From NCBI GenBank assembly GCA_937923375.1, contig CALAJG010000255.1, forward strand, positions 1 to 23,542: DNA of 23,542 bases, given 5' to 3'. Positions within the stretch are counted from its first letter, which is position 1. Each line of letters starts with the position of its first letter. Shown piece by piece: positions 7,795-14,582 of the stretch. Position numbers and translations under genes: made by a program. This stretch comes from an uncultured Leucothrix sp. GTDB lineage: Bacteria > Pseudomonadota > Gammaproteobacteria > Thiotrichales > Thiotrichaceae. The notes beneath the pieces were generated by a model, which did no database searches, had not been told where the DNA came from, and was given only the letters and a program-made list of their open reading frames with translations.

Positions 7795-7827
7795 AATGCC
7801 CGGAAAACAGAATAAAGGTACAACGTT

Positions 7828-9024
7828 ATGCCTGTTAAATTTACCCTGAATAAGGGCAATGTTCCGGTTCAAATCTTTACTGATGATTTTGATAGCGGTT
7901 CGCTAGATCAGCTTGGACATTTAGCTAATCTACCATTCATTCACCATCACATCGCTGCGATGCCAGATGTTCATGTAGGAATTGGTGCTACAGTGGGTTC
8001 AGTTATCCCAACTAAAGGCGCCATTATCCCAGCGGCAGTGGGTGTTGATATTGGCTGCGGCATGAATGCCATTCGCTTATCGCTAAAAGCAAGTCAGTTA
8101 CCTGATAGCCTGCGATCAGTCCGAAGTGCGATAGAAGCCAACGTTCCTGTTGGTTTTGATTCACATAAAAACATGGCAGCAAAAGCATCCACGCTGAAAT
8201 CAATGGATGTCGGCCTGAAGCCAATTATCGATAAACACCCCGGATTAACCAAAATGATGAAGCACTTTCATCATGCATGGGGTAAACAATTAGGTACGCT
8301 TGGCGGCGGTAACCACTTCATCGAGCTCTGCATCGATGAATCAGATGACGTCTGGGTGATGCTGCACTCGGGTAGCCGTGGTATTGGCAATGCTATCGGT
8401 CGTTATTTTATTAGTCGTGCGCAGAAAGAAATGGGCAATCTCTTGGGGCGTTTACCGCACAAAGATCTAGCCTACTTCCAGGAGGGTACGCAATATTTTG
8501 ATGATTACGTTGAAGCGGTTGGCTGGGCGCAAGACTACGCAACAACCAATCGTCGCGAAATGATGCGTTTGGTTCTGGCGTCTATTGAGCCACACTTACC
8601 AAGCTTTACCACGACAAAGGAGGCGATTAATTGCCATCACAATTATGTTGCACGAGAAAATCACTTTGGTGCAGAAGTCTACCTAACTCGAAAAGGCGCT
8701 ATTAGTGCTTATAAGGGAGAGCTTGGCATTATTCCCGGCAGCATGGGAGCCAAATCCTTTATAGTCCGTGGGCTAGGAAATGAAACGTCATTCTGCTCTT
8801 GTTCGCATGGTGCAGGTCGAAAAATGAGTCGCAGTAAAGCAAAGAAACTGTTCAATGCCGATGATTTGGCTGAACAAACCAGTGATGTTGAGTGTCGTAA
8901 GGACAGGGGTGTGGTAGATGAAATACCTAGTGCTTACAAAGATATCGACACTGTAATGGAAAACCAGAACGATCTGGTTGAGATCGTCCACACCCTGAAA
9001 CAAGTCGTCTGTGTGAAAGGATAA
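7828..9024 (+). CDS. rtcB: RNA-splicing/repair ligase RtcB
   Basis: RtcB joins RNA 3'-phosphate or 2',3'-cyclic-phosphate ends to 5'-OH ends using GTP and Mn2+, repairing cleaved tRNA or rRNA. At 398 residues it is close to E. coli RtcB (408). Visible signature residues are D74 and C77 in GVDIGCGM, N162-H163 in GGGNHFIE, H180 in HSGSRG, the NCHHNY stretch, GSMGAKSFIV, and H327 in SHGAGR, the position corresponding to the histidine that carries GMP in the family. AAAGG lies about 9 nt before the ATG. No rtcA, archease or prfH neighbour is seen; a small basic ORF follows. Expression is probably controlled by the leader at 7585-7794. The identification is firm. Confidence 0.95.
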   Translation: MPVKFTLNKGNVPVQIFTDDFDSGSLDQLGHLANLPFIHHHIAAMPDVHVGIGATVGSVIPTKGAIIPAAVGVDIGCGMNAIRLSLKASQLPDSLRSVRSAIEANVPVGFDSHKNMAAKASTLKSMDVGLKPIIDKHPGLTKMMKHFHHAWGKQLGTLGGGNHFIELCIDESDDVWVMLHSGSRGIGNAIGRYFISRAQKEMGNLLGRLPHKDLAYFQEGTQYFDDYVEAVGWAQDYATTNRREMMRLVLASIEPHLPSFTTTKEAINCHHNYVARENHFGAEVYLTRKGAISAYKGELGIIPGSMGAKSFIVRGLGNETSFCSCSHGAGRKMSRSKAKKLFNADDLAEQTSDVECRKDRGVVDEIPSAYKDIDTVMENQNDLVEIVHTLKQVVCVKG

Positions 9025-9083
9025 GTTTTTATATTAGGCCTAAAATAGACGCATTTTAAACAGCCAACTAAGAGGAAAATGTT

Positions 9084-9290
9084 ATGGCTAAAGTAAAGCG
9101 GCTCAAGCCGCGAAACCCTGTTGCTACGGCAGCGATTATGCGCAAAGGTGGTGTTCATGAAAAAAGTGGCTCTTCGAAGCGACAGCAAAGTAAGCAGCAG
9201 TTAAGAAAATTGCTGGATAATGTTAAGGCCGGATCTTCCGGCCTTGATTTTGTTCGCTCATCATGGATTAGATTAAACTTTATACATTAG
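9084..9290 (+). CDS. small basic protein of unknown function with a terminator hairpin inside its 3' coding end
   Basis: The ATG at 9084 has a good AGAGGA seven bases upstream. The 68-residue product is strongly basic in residues 1-45, with RNPVATAAIMRKGGVHEKSG followed by a Lys/Arg/Gln-rich helix. I have the impression that the RNP...RKGG.H.KS pattern recurs in small gammaproteobacterial proteins, but I cannot name a function. From about residue 48 the frame runs through a perfect GC-rich hairpin, and the last 20 residues (hydrophobic SSGLDF and beyond) look unrelated to the basic core. Either the stop has moved downstream through the gene's own terminator, or the truncated message is meaningful, as in arfA genes. 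It follows rtcB by 59 bases. Confidence 0.65.
   Translation: MAKVKRLKPRNPVATAAIMRKGGVHEKSGSSKRQQSKQQLRKLLDNVKAGSSGLDFVRSSWIRLNFIH
9225..9254 (+). terminator. terminator-like hairpin within the small basic ORF
   Basis: AAGGCCGG (9225-9232) and CCGGCCTT (9238-9245) form a perfect 8-bp stem with a five-base loop, followed by GATTTTGTT. The T-run is interrupted, so strength is moderate. It lies entirely inside the coding sequence ending at 9290, so transcripts ending here would lack a stop codon. It would also end the rtcB transcript. Confidence 0.6.
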
Positions 9291-9304
9291 ATGACTGAGT
9301 ATGC

Positions 9305-9332
9305 TTACAGAGTCGCCCTCATCGGCTACTAT
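9305..9332 (+). promoter_or_regulatory. possible sigma-70 promoter of the zinc-ribbon gene
   Basis: TTACAG (9305-9310), a 16-base spacer and TACTAT (9327-9332), with transcription starting about 20 bases before the ATG at 9362. The match is moderate, and the preceding terminator-like hairpin suggests the gene needs its own promoter. Confidence 0.35.
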
Positions 9333-9361
9333 ACACAGCAGACTTTGTAGGGGAAGTATCC

Positions 9362-9586
9362 ATGTACCAAAAAATGACTTGCACCTCGTGCTACAAACCC
9401 ATGCTACCTAAAATATTGAAAGAATCTAGCGGTGGTATTTTCACTAATAGAAGCATTCAACATTACTGCTCCATTTGCGGCAAAGAGCAAGCTCCCATAG
9501 GCGGCGGAATGCGTCCGTGGATTAAGAATTTGCTGATAACGGTTTCGTTGTTTATTCTGGTTGCCGGATTCTTGTATCTAATCTAA
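9362..9586 (+). CDS. small membrane-anchored zinc-ribbon protein
   Basis: A 74-residue protein with two CxxC knuckles (C8-T-S-C11 and a second in YCSICGKEQ near residues 37-40), spaced as in a zinc ribbon. A glycine-rich turn follows (APIGGGMRPW), then one C-terminal membrane helix (about residues 53-73). Cytoplasmic zinc ribbon with a tail anchor is the likely topology. GGGGAAG lies six bases before the ATG. No family function is recognised. It faces rapA tail to tail across 30 bases. Confidence 0.7.
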   Translation: MYQKMTCTSCYKPMLPKILKESSGGIFTNRSIQHYCSICGKEQAPIGGGMRPWIKNLLITVSLFILVAGFLYLI

Positions 9587-9616
9587 ATAAACGTAAATAA
9601 GGCCAACTAAATCGAC

Positions 9617-12460
9617 TTACACCGTAATCAAAACCCGCACCGCCTGAATCTCAAGCTTAGCGCGTGACAAATATTCTTCGGCTAAGCTTATCTGATCTGT
9701 GAAATACGCAATTTCCTCTTCACGAATCGCAGGATTTACTTTTTGCAAGGCAGTCAAACGAGCTGCTTCTGTTTCCAATCGCTCCCGATTATCTTTCTGT
9801 GCCTGAGCAACAAGATCAGGTAATTGAGCATCAGCCAACTCATCCGCTTTCTCGATTATTTTTTCGATATCAGCACGAATCGCTGCAACACCTGCCTGCG
9901 CAGTTGCCTTCTTTACGCGTTCAGCCCGTGAATTAATTAGCTCATGAGCAATCTTATCCGCGTAGTTTGCCCCATTCGCTGTCAGCAAGTAACGCATTGG
10001 GGAAAGCGGGAGGCATTTTTCCAACTGCAATGATTTAGGTGCAATGCAGCGCGTGCCATAAATTACCTCTAGCAATAAAGATCCTGGTTTCAATCCTTTT
10101 ACCGGCAGCGTCGCAACCGTCGCATTCCCCGTCTCACCGCTTAAAATCATGTCAATGGCATCAGCAACAAGCGGGTGTTCCCAGCTTAAGAAATCAACAT
10201 CTTCACGGCTCAAACCAAACTGACGATTGGTCGTCACCGTCATATCATCCTCACGCAAACCGGGAAATACATCCGTCAACATATGCTCGGTTGGACGTAA
10301 AATTAAGGCCTGCTGGGAGTGGTATTCCTGGTCGATATTAAAACAGTCGAATAGCAGCTCCAGATAATCATCCAGCGCTTCGGGTGCTTCAGCTGCTTCG
10401 ATTTTTTCTATAAGCTCTGCAGCAACGTCCTGATTACAAGAATTAATTTCTAGCAACCTATCTCGCCCTTGCTCAAGGCTTTCGCGCATCTGCTGCGTAT
10501 AAGTAGCAGTGTCTTTTATTAGCTTATCAAGGCCATCGTCATCAGCTGCCAATTGCTTATGTAGTGCCTTTTCAAACTTTTCATAAATAGCCTTGCCAAC
10601 CGCACAGCTATTAGTAAATTGGTTGAGGCCATGTTGATACCATTCAAACAAAACGGCCTGTGCACTGTCTTCTAGATACGGCACGTGAATTTGGATGGTA
10701 TTTTTCTGGCCGATGCGATCCAAACGACCGATTCTTTGCTCTAACAAATCAGGGTTTAATGGCAGGTCAAACAGAATTAGATGTTGGGCAAATTGAAAGT
10801 TACGGCCTTCACTGCCTATCTCAGAACAAACCAACACCTGCGCACCGTTATCTTCATCCGTGAAGTAAGCCGCTGCGCGATCACGTTCAACCACCGACAA
10901 CCCTTCGTAAAAAGCAGCACTGCGAATACCCGCACGCATCTGAAGGTAGCCTTCGAGTGCAACGGCCGTCTCAGCATGTGCACAAATTACTAATGCCTTA
11001 GCTGGACGTAGTTCTTTTAGTTTTGCCTCTAACCACTCGACGCGTGGGTCGCTACTCAACCACACCAGCTCTTCCTGGTCTATCTCTGGGGTTAAGCCAT
11101 TAACACCACGTAAATCTTCATCGCTATAAATTGAAGGTGCAGCCAGTGGGTAGCCATGAACCTGACGCTCTGGAAAATCCGGAATCGCTGCTCGAGTATT
11201 CCGAAACAATATCCGCCCAGTACCGTGCTGATCCAGCAACTGGCGCACTAACTGTGCAATTGGCGTTCCTGTTTTAATCTCAGAACCTTGCAGATAGGGC
11301 TTTAGTGATTCTAGTTGAGGGGCGGTTAACTCAGCATCATCAGCTAGCTTCAGAAGTGGCTGAACGACTTCGTTTAACGATTGATACCCTGCCTCTTCCT
11401 TACGGAAGGTCTCAAGGTCATGAAAACGGGACGGATCAAGCAAGCGCAATCTTGCAAAGTGACTTTCAATGCCTAACTGCTCAGGTGTCGCTGTCAACAA
11501 CAGTACACCGGGGATCACTTTGGCCAGCGCTTCAATACTGGTGTATTCAAGGCTGGCTTTTTCTGGTGACCATTCCAAATGATGCGCCTCGTCTACGACT
11601 AATAAATCAAAACCTGCTGCCTGTATTTGTTCTTGTCGCAGTTCAGATTGGGCGAGGAAGTCCAGACTGCACAGTATTAATTGCTCGCTCTCGAACGGGT
11701 TGTCGCTGGCGGTTGGGTCAGGAATTTCTTCGCCGAACGGATCGTCTGCTGCATCAATCGTTAGGCGCATCTCATCAAAGATAGAAAAGTGAAGATTGAA
11801 GCGACGTCGCATTTCCACCAGCCACTGGTGAACTAGTGACGGCGGCAGCACCAACAATACACGGCTAGCTAATCCAGTGTGCAATTGCTGGTGAATCACC
11901 ATACCGGCTTCGATGGTCTTACCCAAACCCACTTCATCAGCAAGCAGTACACGGGGGGCGTAGCGCTGGGCTACTTCATTAGCGATATAAATCTGATGGG
12001 GCAGTAAATTGGTCCGCGATCCCATTAATCCAGTGACGCCAGATTGCTGCAAACGATGACGCTGTTCCAGCGTTTTTACTCGCAGACGAAACGCATCGCC
12101 TTTGTCCAGCTGACTGCTAAACAATCGTTGAACGGGGGAAGTAAACTGGACAAAACAATCCAGCTTAGATTCTGGAACGATGTGAGAATCGCCGGCCTCA
12201 TCCATACCAAAATAGATAAGAAGCCCGTTGTTTTCCAGAACCTCTTCGATTACCAATGTATTGGCATCGGTGGTATTAATCGTATCGCCTTCTTTATAGA
12301 CAACCCGACTTAATGGGGCATTGCTGGCAGCGTAGGAACGCTCTTCTTCAACAGCTGGAAAGCTTAGAGTAATTAAACGATCAGCAACTGCTGAGATGAC
12401 ACCTAATCCTAACTGCGCTTCGGTATGACTGACCCAGCGCTGACCAACAACAAAATCCAT
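9617..12460 (-). CDS. rapA: RNA polymerase-associated SWI2/SNF2 ATPase RapA
   Basis: RapA binds RNA polymerase and uses ATP to recycle it from stalled post-transcription complexes. At 947 residues it is near the family length (968 in E. coli). The N-terminus (MDFVVGQRWVSHTEAQLGLG) matches the RapA Tudor-like domain. The helicase core has Walker A in ADEVGLGKTIEAG (about 175-187), DEAH in VVDEAHHLEW (about 288), LLTATPEQLG, and motifs V-VI in the second lobe (VLVCSEIGSEGRNFQFA, then LEQRIGRLDRIGQ). The RapA-specific C-terminal region follows, with a coiled, Ala/Glu-rich segment. The ATG has only GAGAG about 11 bases upstream, a weak site. It is divergent from nadC with a 146-base gap. The identification is firm. 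Confidence 0.95.
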   Translation of the reverse strand: MDFVVGQRWVSHTEAQLGLGVISAVADRLITLSFPAVEEERSYAASNAPLSRVVYKEGDTINTTDANTLVIEEVLENNGLLIYFGMDEAGDSHIVPESKLDCFVQFTSPVQRLFSSQLDKGDAFRLRVKTLEQRHRLQQSGVTGLMGSRTNLLPHQIYIANEVAQRYAPRVLLADEVGLGKTIEAGMVIHQQLHTGLASRVLLVLPPSLVHQWLVEMRRRFNLHFSIFDEMRLTIDAADDPFGEEIPDPTASDNPFESEQLILCSLDFLAQSELRQEQIQAAGFDLLVVDEAHHLEWSPEKASLEYTSIEALAKVIPGVLLLTATPEQLGIESHFARLRLLDPSRFHDLETFRKEEAGYQSLNEVVQPLLKLADDAELTAPQLESLKPYLQGSEIKTGTPIAQLVRQLLDQHGTGRILFRNTRAAIPDFPERQVHGYPLAAPSIYSDEDLRGVNGLTPEIDQEELVWLSSDPRVEWLEAKLKELRPAKALVICAHAETAVALEGYLQMRAGIRSAAFYEGLSVVERDRAAAYFTDEDNGAQVLVCSEIGSEGRNFQFAQHLILFDLPLNPDLLEQRIGRLDRIGQKNTIQIHVPYLEDSAQAVLFEWYQHGLNQFTNSCAVGKAIYEKFEKALHKQLAADDDGLDKLIKDTATYTQQMRESLEQGRDRLLEINSCNQDVAAELIEKIEAAEAPEALDDYLELLFDCFNIDQEYHSQQALILRPTEHMLTDVFPGLREDDMTVTTNRQFGLSREDVDFLSWEHPLVADAIDMILSGETGNATVATLPVKGLKPGSLLLEVIYGTRCIAPKSLQLEKCLPLSPMRYLLTANGANYADKIAHELINSRAERVKKATAQAGVAAIRADIEKIIEKADELADAQLPDLVAQAQKDNRERLETEAARLTALQKVNPAIREEEIAYFTDQISLAEEYLSRAKLEIQAVRVLITV

Positions 12461-12542
12461 AAAACGAATTACTCTCTTTTATAGTTGCATTCCAGACAAT
12501 GGGCGCACTTTACCAACTCTGTTTGAGAGTGCAAGGAATCAG

Positions 12543-12571
12543 TTGCTAATGTTAGTACTGCATCCTATGAT
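12543..12571 (+). promoter_or_regulatory. sigma-70 promoter of nadC
   Basis: TTGCTA (12543-12548), a 17-base spacer and TATGAT (12566-12571, five of six). The start would fall near 12578, giving a leader of about 30 nt to the ATG at 12607. Confidence 0.55.
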
Positions 12572-12606
12572 CAGCAAAAAACATCGCATATTATTAGGGG
12601 AATGCA

Positions 12607-13437
12607 ATGAATCTTAAAAATAATCGTATATTGATGGTTCAACTGGCTTTACAAGAAGATATTCGAGATGGTGATCTGACGGCAGATCTCATTGATTCAG
12701 GAACACGCTCCGAAGCGACAGTCGTTTGTCGGGAAGACGCAATCCTTGCAGGTCAGGCGTGGTTTGACGAAGTGTTCAAACAGCTTGATTCAGACGTTAA
12801 GATCAACTGGCACTTTAACGATGGTGACGAAGTGCCCGCCAACTCAATTATTTGTAGCCTGACTGGACTGTCTCGTTCTTTATTAACCGGAGAGCGAGCC
12901 GCGCTAAATTTTGTTCAAACCCTATCTGCCACTGCGACTCAAACTAACCACTATGTGAAAGCCATTGCGGGTACCAAAGCCCGTATTTTAGACACCCGAA
13001 AAACACTACCGGGCATGCGACTCGCTCAGAAATACGCAGTGACCTGCGGTGGCGGCAAAAATCATCGAGTGGGTTTGTACGACATGATTCTGATAAAAGA
13101 AAACCATATCATGGCTGCTGGCTCCATCACTCAGGCCATCGCCAATGCCAGAAAACTGCACCCCAACATCAAAATCGAAGTAGAAACAGAAAACTTTGCT
13201 GAGTTTGTAGAAGCCTGCGCGGCTGATGCTGACATCATCATGCTAGATGATTTTGATAATGAGACGATGCGAAAAGCCGTTGAGAACAACCCAAAGAAAA
13301 TTCCTTTGGAAGCCTCCGGCAACGTCGACATGGATACTATTATGGGGATCGCTCAAACTGGAGTTGATCTAATTTCTATTGGCGCAATCACCAAACATAT
13401 AAAAGCAATCGACCTTTCGATGCGCTTTAGCACCTGA
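12607..13437 (+). CDS. nadC: nicotinate-nucleotide pyrophosphorylase (carboxylating), quinolinate phosphoribosyltransferase
   Basis: NadC turns quinolinate and PRPP into nicotinate mononucleotide, CO2 and pyrophosphate in de novo NAD synthesis, in the cytoplasm. The 276 residues carry the family landmarks in order: EDIRDGDLTADLI near the N-terminus, GERAALNFVQTLSATAT, RILDTRKTLPGMRLAQKYAV, CGGGKNHRVGLYDMILIKENHI, the VETENFAEF strand, DIIMLDDFDNE and LEASGNVDMDTI, ending with GVDLISIGAITKH. AGGGG lies six bases upstream of the ATG. In many gammaproteobacteria nadC lies beside type IV pilin genes (pilA/ppdD); here a sigma-54 promoter follows but no pilin gene does. The identification is firm. 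Confidence 0.96.
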   Translation: MNLKNNRILMVQLALQEDIRDGDLTADLIDSGTRSEATVVCREDAILAGQAWFDEVFKQLDSDVKINWHFNDGDEVPANSIICSLTGLSRSLLTGERAALNFVQTLSATATQTNHYVKAIAGTKARILDTRKTLPGMRLAQKYAVTCGGGKNHRVGLYDMILIKENHIMAAGSITQAIANARKLHPNIKIEVETENFAEFVEACAADADIIMLDDFDNETMRKAVENNPKKIPLEASGNVDMDTIMGIAQTGVDLISIGAITKHIKAIDLSMRFST

Positions 13438-13452
13438 CAATCTGCCACACCA

Positions 13453-13489
13453 CTGTCATATTTCTCCAAGGGTTGTCACAACCTGACAG
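13453..13489. promoter_or_regulatory. candidate enhancer (upstream activator) site with TGTCA half-sites
   Basis: Three copies of TGTCA/TGACA occur: 13454-13458, 13474-13478, and inverted at 13484-13488 (TGTCA, five bases, TGACA). A perfect palindrome GGTTGT-C-ACAACC overlaps at 13471-13483. The cluster lies about 100-135 bases upstream of the expected sigma-54 start, the usual distance for enhancer-binding activators. The (C/G)TGTC core recalls published PilR sites in Pseudomonas, but the activator is not determined. Confidence 0.45.
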
Positions 13490-13562
13490 TCAACTGAGCA
13501 TTTATTCAACTAAAGCGTGCTCCTATTTTAAAAAATCAAATACTTAGTGGTAATTATAAAGT

Positions 13563-13578
13563 TGGCACGCCCATTGCA
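13563..13578 (+). promoter_or_regulatory. sigma-54 (RpoN) promoter
   Basis: TGGCAC (13563-13568), five bases, TTGCA (13574-13578), an exact match to the -24/-12 consensus core with correct spacing. It is preceded by T, also consensus. Expected start is about 13589. Confidence 0.8.
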
Positions 13579-13588
13579 TAAACCATTA

Positions 13589-13770
13589 CAGGACTACAAC
13601 AATAATAAAATGGAATTGCGTAGATGTAGTAATGGACAGTTAGGAGACTGACACAATAAAACTAACAACATTAAGATTAATAATAAAAATAATGTCAGTA
13701 AAAAATAAATAATAACCTCCAGCTTGTTCACTGATCAGCGCCACTCTTATCCTTTGGAGTGGCGTTTTTT
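13589..13770 (+). ncRNA. putative sigma-54-dependent A-rich small RNA (or remnant leader of a lost gene)
   Basis: The stretch from the sigma-54 start to a strong terminator is about 180 nt and has no convincing ORF. It contains six or more AAnAAnAA motifs, for example at 13598-13605, 13601-13608, 13679-13686, 13685-13692, 13701-13708 and 13708-13715. A 7-bp stem, ACTGACA (13647-13653) with TGTCAGT (13693-13699), would hold a 39-nt A-rich loop; ACTAC (13593-13597) can pair with GTAGT (13626-13630). Such motifs are the Hfq/Crc-binding elements of Pseudomonas CrcZ/CrcY RNAs, which are also sigma-54 dependent. An AGGAG (13642-13646) has no start codon at a usable distance, so the alternative is a leader whose gene, perhaps pilA, was lost. 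The 13-codon ORF at 13610-13651 has no proper ribosome site. Confidence 0.5.
13739..13770 (+). terminator. strong intrinsic terminator
   Basis: CGCCACTC (13739-13746) pairs with GAGTGGCG (13757-13764) over eight bases with a ten-base loop, followed directly by six T (13765-13770). It separates the sigma-54 transcript from ftsE. The following 161 bases hold no gene and only weak promoter-like sequence (TTGTGT, 18 bases, TAAAAT). Confidence 0.85.
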
Positions 13771-13918
13771 ATTGCGCATAATTACCCCAATCCTCACCTA
13801 TCTCTTAAAATATCCAAGCTATAACGCTGACTCGATTGTGTTTTACCCTCTAAAGCGCTTAAAATCACCGCTCAATAATTTATAACCCCATAAGTCATTA
13901 ATTTTAATCAGGGGAAAA

Positions 13919-13939
13919 ATGGACTCTTCAGATGATTGA
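13919..13939 (+). other. six-codon mini-ORF overlapping the ftsE start
   Basis: ATG at 13919 opens a frame of six codons (MDSSDD) whose TGA (13937-13939) lies just inside ftsE. The only nearby Shine-Dalgarno, AGGGGA at 13910-13915, is three bases from this ATG and sixteen from the ftsE ATG, so neither spacing is normal. Termination-reinitiation coupling is possible; chance is also possible. Confidence 0.3.
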
Positions 13940-14582
13940 GCTGCAAGATGTAAGCAAGAAGTACCCTACGGGGCAAATTGCACTCTACAATGTAAACCTG
14001 AAGCTAAATAAAGGCGAAATGGCTTTCTTGACGGGCATATCTGGTGCTGGCAAAAGCACCCTGCTCAAACTAATCGCCCTGCTGGACAGACCAACTGCTG
14101 GCAAGGTGCTAATTGATAACTTTGACATAAGCCAACTCAAACAAAATCAGGTGGCTAACTATCGACGTAGTATTGGGGTTATCTTTCAGGATCATCACCT
14201 GCTTTCAGATCGGACCATCTTCGATAACGTCGCCTTGCCACTCATGATTTCTGGCATGCGCTACAATGACATCGAACGCCGGGTGCATGCCGCGCTGGAC
14301 AAAGTGAATCTACTAGTAAAAGAAAAAGACTACCCTATGATGCTGTCAGCCGGAGAAAAACAACGCGTTGGCATCGCCAGAGCGGTCGTCAATAAGCCCA
14401 GCATTATATTGGCCGATGAGCCAACCGGAAATTTAGACCCCGTCCTGGCTGCGGATATCATGCAGACTTTTTTGCAGTTTAATGACTTGGGTGCAACGAT
14501 ACTCATTGCTAGTCATGATATGCAACTGGTTGAACGGATGGGCAAGCGTATTATCGCCCTGCAAAAAGTTAAGAGCAGGTGA
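13932..14582 (+). CDS. ftsE: cell division ABC-transporter-like ATPase FtsE
   Basis: FtsE is the cytoplasmic ATPase of the FtsEX complex, which controls peptidoglycan hydrolase activation at the septum. The 216 residues show Walker A GISGAGKST (35-43), the Q-loop VIFQDHH, signature LSAGEKQRVGIARA (near 138), Walker B IILADEPTGNLD and the switch SHDMQ. The start MIELQDVSKKY is typical, but the Shine-Dalgarno is far upstream (see the mini-ORF). The stop TGA overlaps the next gene's GTG by four bases, showing tight coupling with ftsX. Unlike the common ftsY-ftsE-ftsX-rpoH order, neither ftsY nor rpoH flanks it here. The identification is firm. Confidence 0.94.
   Translation: MIELQDVSKKYPTGQIALYNVNLKLNKGEMAFLTGISGAGKSTLLKLIALLDRPTAGKVLIDNFDISQLKQNQVANYRRSIGVIFQDHHLLSDRTIFDNVALPLMISGMRYNDIERRVHAALDKVNLLVKEKDYPMMLSAGEKQRVGIARAVVNKPSIILADEPTGNLDPVLAADIMQTFLQFNDLGATILIASHDMQLVERMGKRIIALQKVKSR

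Noticed and set aside
11305..11784. Open frame of 159 codons on the plus strand inside rapA
   Set aside because: It lies opposite the intact RapA ATPase core and has low-complexity, non-family composition; an antisense shadow.
13610..13651. 13-codon ORF in the sigma-54 transcript
   Set aside because: No Shine-Dalgarno at the right distance and no recognisable peptide; kept only as a possibility inside the RNA entry.
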